A stretch of 64,000 nt of DNA, from assembly GCA_964411985.1 (NCBI GenBank), contig CAYPNF010000009.1, forward strand, positions 124,001 through 188,000. Direction: 5' to 3'. Of the stretch, positions 59,883 through 64,000 are shown in pieces (position 1 is the stretch's first letter; each line of letters opens with the position of its first letter). The notes beneath the pieces were generated by a model that worked only from the letters and a program-made list of their open reading frames with translations, did no database searches and had not been told where the DNA came from. This stretch comes from CAYPNF01 sp964411985. Lineage in GTDB: Bacteria; Verrucomicrobiota; Verrucomicrobiia; Limisphaerales; J093. The position numbers and the translations under genes were made by a program.

Positions 59883-62093
59883 ATGCAGATCATGCCAGCC
59901 ATTTCGTCCTGCCCGGCATCCCCGATGTCGTGCTCCAGGCTCGGGAGTGCTTCTGCTGGTTTGACGAGAGTGCTTTTCGTCATCTGTTTCCTTCAAACCT
60001 TTGGTCTGGCCGCGACGGAGCCTGGGCCACCCCTTGCGTTCCCCGTGGATATGGCTGCTCTATACAAAACCACGAATGTCTGGAACCTGCACCTTCGCTT
60101 CGAAGCGGGGCAATGGGAAGCGATGGAGCCGAAGGGGGGGCAGGGTTTTTTCGGAGGCCCACCGGGTGGACCTGGCCCTGGCCGGGGTGGCCCAGGTGGG
60201 CCAGGCGGATTCGGGGGGCCGCCCGGGGGAGGCGGATTCGGCCCGGCTATGTTCATCGCACCTGCCTTTCTCGAACAAGGGGACACGGATCATGATGCCC
60301 GGCTCTCCCAACGCGAGTTCGAGGCACTTTCACATAAGTGGTTTGCGACCTGGGACACCAACCGGTCTGGAAAACTGAACCTTACCACGCTCCAGGAAGG
60401 GATAAACACCAGTTTCATGCCCCAAGGCTTCGGCGGCCCTCCTGTTGGCGGACCGGGAGCCAGAGGGGGTGGTCCGGGAGGTCCCCCGGCAGGCCTTGGG
60501 GGTCCAGGAGGTCGTGGTGGTGGACCTTCTCTGCAGGGACCAGAAGGGAAAAGAAACGGTCTGGCTTCGGCCGCGGGTATGGAGTTTCTCAGCGTGAAAG
60601 CCGACCTCGATTTTAACGGTAGGTTCTTTCCTCAGGTCGATGTCCGGTATAAAGGCAATGGCACTTTCATGGAGTCACGCCAGTCGCTGAAGAGATCTCT
60701 GAAGATTGATCTGAACGACCGAGTCAAAGGCCGGAAGCTAGCCGGCGTCGCAAAACTCAACCTGCACAATTGCATCACGGATGCGAGTTGGATGAACGAG
60801 GTCCTTTCTCACCAATTGTACCGGGATGCGGGAGTGCCTGCTTCGCGAAGCACCTATGCCAAGGTCTATGTAACGGTCCCAGGCAAACACGATCACCAGT
60901 ACCTGGGGCTCTACTCGATGATTGAGAATCCCGACAACAATCTAGCGGAAGACAGGTTCGGCACCCGGAAGGGTGCGCTTTTCAAACCGGTAACCCGTCA
61001 ACTATTCGAGGACGTCGGTGACACCTGGGACCGGTATCGCCAGGCGTACGATGCCAAGACGCCGGTCACGGACGACGAGACTGGCCGGGTGATCGCGTTC
61101 TGCAAACTAGTTTCCCACGCCGACGACCAGGAGTTTGCCACCCGGTTGCCCGAATTTCTCGAATTGGAGAAGTTCGCCCGTTACATGGCGGTCACCACCT
61201 GGCTTAGCACCCTGGATAGCGTTTTAGGGGTCGGCCAGAACTTCTTGATGTACCTCCACCCCAAGACGCGCCGTTTCGAGTTTCTGCCTTGGGATCTCGA
61301 CCATTCGTTTGGGCAATTCCCCATGATTGGCAGCCAGGAAGGTCGGGAGCAACTCAGCATTCGGAAACCTTGGCAGGGCAACATCCTGTTCCTGGAGCGG
61401 GTCTTCAAGGTCCCCGCCTTTAACAAGCTTTATCTCGCCCGCATGGAGGAGTTTAGCCGTACCATTTTTCGCCCCGAACGCTTCCACTCTCAAGTCGACC
61501 AGCTCGCCGCCACCATTCGCCCAGCCGTCGCCGAAGAGTCGCAGGACAAGTTGGCCCGATTCGATAAAGTGGTGGCTGGCGAATCAGCTCCACGTGGGGG
61601 GTTCGGAGGATTCGGCCCGGCTCCCAAACCGATCAAAGCTTTCGTTACCGCGCGTGCCCAATCGGTGCTGGACCAACTTGCAGGGAAGTCGGAAGGCCAA
61701 ACCTTGGGGGGATTTGGTGGACCCGGAGGTCCGGGGGGCTTCGGAGGCCCGGGTGGGCCGAGAGGGGGTCCCGGTGGCCCAGGTGGACCGGGAGGGCCCA
61801 ACGGGGTGCGTTTCGGTCCCGGCATGTTCCTGGGACCTCCCTTCATGGAGGCTCTTGACGCAGACAAAGATGGTTCCCTAAGTTCCGAGGAGTTTTTCCA
61901 AGGCTTCAAGAAATGGTTCGCGGCCTGGAACACAGACCAGTCCGGCGTCCTTACCGACGAACAGCTTCGTGCAGGGATTAACAAAGATCTCTCGCCCTTC
62001 CGAGGTGGCTTCCCCGGCGGACCGGGTTTCGGGCCGCCTCCCGGTGGAGGTCCGCCCCCCGGCATGGAGCCGGACGACGATGTCCTGCATTGA
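59883..62093 (+). CDS. Exported CotH-family protein with EF-hands and Gly-Pro linkers
   Basis: A 736-aa exported protein. The N-terminus (ATG at 59883; GTG at 59868 also possible) has a signal peptide ending near LAA. It carries EF-hand loops DTDHDARLSQRE and DTNRSGKLNLTT (about 135-172), and a further pair near the C-terminus, DADKDGSLSSEE and NTDQSGVLTDEQ. Between them is the CotH kinase-like domain (about 230-545): KLNLHNCITDASWMNEVLSH, VPASRSTYAKVYV, FLPWDLDHSFGQ with the DxD pair. Gly-Pro-rich linkers (GGPGGPGGFGGPP) separate the modules. CotH proteins phosphorylate spore-coat proteins in Bacillus. DUF4956 and VTC genes follow in one unit. Confidence 0.9.
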   Translation: MQIMPAISSCPASPMSCSRLGSASAGLTRVLFVICFLQTFGLAATEPGPPLAFPVDMAALYKTTNVWNLHLRFEAGQWEAMEPKGGQGFFGGPPGGPGPGRGGPGGPGGFGGPPGGGGFGPAMFIAPAFLEQGDTDHDARLSQREFEALSHKWFATWDTNRSGKLNLTTLQEGINTSFMPQGFGGPPVGGPGARGGGPGGPPAGLGGPGGRGGGPSLQGPEGKRNGLASAAGMEFLSVKADLDFNGRFFPQVDVRYKGNGTFMESRQSLKRSLKIDLNDRVKGRKLAGVAKLNLHNCITDASWMNEVLSHQLYRDAGVPASRSTYAKVYVTVPGKHDHQYLGLYSMIENPDNNLAEDRFGTRKGALFKPVTRQLFEDVGDTWDRYRQAYDAKTPVTDDETGRVIAFCKLVSHADDQEFATRLPEFLELEKFARYMAVTTWLSTLDSVLGVGQNFLMYLHPKTRRFEFLPWDLDHSFGQFPMIGSQEGREQLSIRKPWQGNILFLERVFKVPAFNKLYLARMEEFSRTIFRPERFHSQVDQLAATIRPAVAEESQDKLARFDKVVAGESAPRGGFGGFGPAPKPIKAFVTARAQSVLDQLAGKSEGQTLGGFGGPGGPGGFGGPGGPRGGPGGPGGPGGPNGVRFGPGMFLGPPFMEALDADKDGSLSSEEFFQGFKKWFAAWNTDQSGVLTDEQLRAGINKDLSPFRGGFPGGPGFGPPPGGGPPPGMEPDDDVLH

Positions 62094-62147
62094 TCTCGAA
62101 ATGGTTGGAATCCGTCACAAGTCATACTATCATCACCGCATAACTCT

Positions 62148-62834
62148 ATGCCCACCGCACAGTCTCTGAAAAACCTATTCTTGAACCCGACGGAAATTGC
62201 GTCGCTGCCCAATTTCGCCATTAGTCTCGCGATTTCCGCCCTGCTCGCGTTCCTGTTGGGGCTCGTCTATATCAAGTTTGGCCACTCTCTTTCCAACCGC
62301 CGCGTGTTCGCGCGGAATTTTCTTCTACTCACCGTCGCCACGACACTGGTCATCACCATCGTAAAGTCCTCCCTGGCCCTCTCGCTGGGGTTGGTGGGAG
62401 CGCTTTCGATCGTGCGGTTTCGCGCTGCGATCAAAGAGCCCGAAGAGCTCGCCTATCTTTTCCTCGCCATCAGCATTGGGCTCGGATTGGGTGCTGGCCA
62501 GGCGACCCTGACCGCTGCGGCCATGCTGGTCATTTTCGTGATCATCGCCATCCGCCACCTTGCTCATCAGGCTCCTCCCACCGCGAATCTGTACCTGACG
62601 GTCTCCACGCCCAAACCCGGCACTCTGACCACTTCGCAGATCCTTCAAGCCTTGTCCGATGCGGGTGCCGCCGCTTCCCTGCGCCGTTTTGACGAAACGC
62701 CGGATCTGCTGGAAGCCTCTTTCCAGGTCGATTTCAAAGACGCAGGGAAACTGGAGCAGTTCAGCCAGAAACTCCGGGCGCTGAATGAACAAGTGCGGAT
62801 CAGCTGTCTCGATGACCGTGGCCTCTCCGCTTGA
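62148..62834 (+). CDS. DUF4956 membrane protein
   Basis: A 228-aa integral membrane protein with about four helices in the first 135 residues (FAISLAISALLAFLLGLVYI, LLLTVATTLVITIVKSSLAL and others) and a soluble C-terminal domain (about 150-228). The IVRFRAAIKEPEELAYLFLA segment is the DUF4956 hallmark. The function is unknown; the gene is repeatedly found beside VTC-type polyphosphate polymerases and CotH proteins in bacteria. The gap to cotH is 54 nt and the next gene starts inside or just after its end, so all three should be co-expressed. Confidence 0.92.
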   Translation: MPTAQSLKNLFLNPTEIASLPNFAISLAISALLAFLLGLVYIKFGHSLSNRRVFARNFLLLTVATTLVITIVKSSLALSLGLVGALSIVRFRAAIKEPEELAYLFLAISIGLGLGAGQATLTAAAMLVIFVIIAIRHLAHQAPPTANLYLTVSTPKPGTLTTSQILQALSDAGAAASLRRFDETPDLLEASFQVDFKDAGKLEQFSQKLRALNEQVRISCLDDRGLSA

Positions 62835-63531
62835 TCTCTCCATGGCGCCCCACCCCAACCATCGGTACGAGCGCAAATTCGTGGTGCAGGAGGGCCACTT
62901 GGCAGAAGTTCTGGCCGTGGTCCGCCATCATCCCGCCATGTTTCGGGAGATCTATCACCAGCGGGCGATCAATAACCTCTACCTCGATACGCCCAGCCGC
63001 GCCCACTACCACGACCACGTGCACGGTGTCGCCAACCGCCTGAAAGTCAGGATCCGCTGGTACGGACCTCTTCACGGGCACGTCGATCGCCCCGTTCTTG
63101 AGCGGAAGATCAAGGTGGGGTCAGTCGCTACCAAGGCGTCCAATCCGCTCGCGCCGTTTACCCTGAACGGCACCTTTCCGGTACAAACCATTGCGAACGC
63201 TTTTCAAAGCAGCGACCTTGACCCTCATCTGCGGCATGGTCTCGGGCACCTGGATCCCAGTCTCATCAACCGTTATCAGCGACGTTACTTCCTCAGCGCA
63301 GACTCCCATTTCCGGCTGACGCTGGATGCGGGGTTGGAATGCTATGGGCTCAGCCATGCAACCGGACACCTCTTCCCAATCCCCGGTTCGTACCCTAGCG
63401 TCATTCTCGAACTGAAGTTCGACTCAGAACACGCCAGCAAGGCCGCCCAGGTGACGAACGCGTTTCCTTTTCGCCTCTCTCGTTGCTCTAAGTATGTCCT
63501 TGGCATGGACGCTCTCCACGCCATCATCTAG
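62812..63531 (+). CDS. VTC domain polyphosphate polymerase
   Basis: A 239-aa protein (229 aa if the ATG at 62842 is used) of the VTC superfamily, which in yeast makes polyphosphate from ATP at a membrane. Signature: HRYERKFVV at the start of the domain, NNLYLDTPSRAHYHDHV, RLKVRIRWYG, LERKIK and PSVILELKFD, the basic and acidic residues lining the tunnel. Overlap with DUF4956 gene is 23 nt for the longer start. Together with DUF4956 it may form a membrane polymerase/translocator. Product is inferred only. Confidence 0.9.
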   Translation: MTVASPLDLSMAPHPNHRYERKFVVQEGHLAEVLAVVRHHPAMFREIYHQRAINNLYLDTPSRAHYHDHVHGVANRLKVRIRWYGPLHGHVDRPVLERKIKVGSVATKASNPLAPFTLNGTFPVQTIANAFQSSDLDPHLRHGLGHLDPSLINRYQRRYFLSADSHFRLTLDAGLECYGLSHATGHLFPIPGSYPSVILELKFDSEHASKAAQVTNAFPFRLSRCSKYVLGMDALHAII

Positions 63532-63534
63532 GGA

Positions 63535-64000
63535 GTGGCAGAACCGAACCATACCCGTCGCGCCGAGCAACTGAAGGCCGCCGCCGCCGCCCTCGAGGCG
63601 ATTGTCCAGGACCGTTCGCTCTTGGCTGAACTATCGGTTGAGGACCGCGCCCGGTTGTTGAAGGCGGCTGGTGAAGTCTATTGCCCCGACACGGCGCACC
63701 GGCGGCACCTCTACAAGGCCAAGGAACGTAAGCTTAAGGCGGCGCAATCGCGCCAAGCGGATACCGTTCGTGAAAACACCGGCATCCGCAAACTGCGCCA
63801 GGCCAGAGTCTTTACCACCCCGAACCTCCCGCCACCGCCCCAACTCGAGCTCGAGCCAGCCGAGGCTCCATCCCCGAGTCTGGAGGTTCATGAGTCCGAA
63901 TACTGCTATATTTGTAAGCGGCCCTTCACCACTCTTCATCACTTTTACGACCAGCTCTGTCCTCCGTGTGCGGAGTTAAACTATCGCAAACGGACGGAAC
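63535..64000 (+). CDS. Zinc-finger SDR oxidoreductase, N-terminal part (cut by window end)
   Basis: The frame from GTG at 63535 runs on past the window end. It begins VAEPNHTRRAEQL, has a helical stretch with KAKERKLKAAQSRQ, and ends with ESEYCYICKRPFTTLHHFYD followed by QLCPPCAELNYRKRTE. This CxxC...CxxC finger is the N-terminal extension of a known class of short-chain dehydrogenases in bacteria and plants; the Rossmann domain should follow beyond 64000. The start is 3 nt after the VTC stop, in the same frame, so it may be co-transcribed. Confidence 0.75.
   Translation, partial: MAEPNHTRRAEQLKAAAAALEAIVQDRSLLAELSVEDRARLLKAAGEVYCPDTAHRRHLYKAKERKLKAAQSRQADTVRENTGIRKLRQARVFTTPNLPPPPQLELEPAEAPSPSLEVHESEYCYICKRPFTTLHHFYDQLCPPCAELNYRKRTE

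Noticed and set aside
60150..60240. Repetitive GGTGG/GGCCC sequence in the CotH gene, and again at 61700-61800, could be taken for a tandem repeat array or CRISPR
   Set aside because: It encodes the Gly-Pro-rich linkers in frame, with no conserved repeat-spacer structure.
1..64000. Search by eye for tRNA, rRNA, CRISPR arrays, riboswitches, complete insertion sequences and origins
   Set aside because: No supporting pattern found; a covariance-model search would be needed to exclude small RNAs.

Overview
The window is protein-dense, GC-rich bacterial DNA with no rRNA, tRNA or CRISPR array that I could see. The mix of families points to the PVC group and most probably Verrucomicrobiota (an inference, not a measurement). 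It includes a prepilin-like protein with a C-terminal HDG motif, a PEP-CTERM protein, Tat-exported Gfo/Idh/MocA oxidoreductases beside HEAT-repeat proteins, a WD40 Ser/Thr kinase near a planctomycete-type ECF sigma factor, CotH and SUMF1 proteins, and a secreted protein ending in the WPTN...YRLRK-type domain common in Verrucomicrobia.

Layout. 0.1-10.6 kb (minus): a tight seven-gene run, DUF4136 protein, RND tripartite efflux pump, glycogen phosphorylase, small helical exported protein, PPK2 polyphosphate kinase. 10.9-15.6 kb (minus): an envelope cluster (DUF3300, DUF2959 with a clear intrinsic terminator, and a lipoprotein translationally coupled to an outer-membrane barrel). 15.9-20.3 kb (plus): pyruvate kinase overlapping GlgX, then a secreted protein. 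20.4-25.3 kb (minus): thioesterase, ThuA-HEAT-discoidin protein, Tat oxidoreductase. 25.5-32.5 kb (plus): GH36 alpha-galactosidase, a Phd/ParE toxin-antitoxin pair, a DUF2157/DUF4824 pair, a decayed REP-transposase fragment with a palindromic repeat, and a GH28-like protein. 32.9-45 kb: PEP-CTERM/CHRD protein, two small coupled unknowns, a CBM6-containing beta-helix protein, a prepilin-like protein, RuvB, an AmiE-NamZ type fusion and a GH78 rhamnosidase. 45-48 kb: NUDIX hydrolase and a DarT/DarG toxin-antitoxin pair lying between two 46-bp direct repeats and beside a broken type I methylase (hsdM) start, i.e. a small eroded defence island. 48.3-54.4 kb (minus): HEAT protein, second Tat oxidoreductase, and a TIM-barrel/SUMF1 fusion. 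54.6-64 kb (plus): ECF sigma factor, AraC regulator, WD40 kinase, then CotH/EF-hand protein, DUF4956 membrane protein, VTC-type polyphosphate polymerase and the start of a zinc-finger SDR.

Together the genes describe a polysaccharide-degrading bacterium (GH36, GH28, GH78, CBM6, sugar oxidoreductases) that stores glycogen (GlgP, GlgX, Pyk) and polyphosphate (PPK2, VTC). The most promising items for new biology are the CotH-DUF4956-VTC cluster, the single-chain AmiE-NamZ fusion, the DarTG island with its paired repeats, the SUMF1 fusion lacking FGE cysteines, and the lipoprotein/barrel couple.
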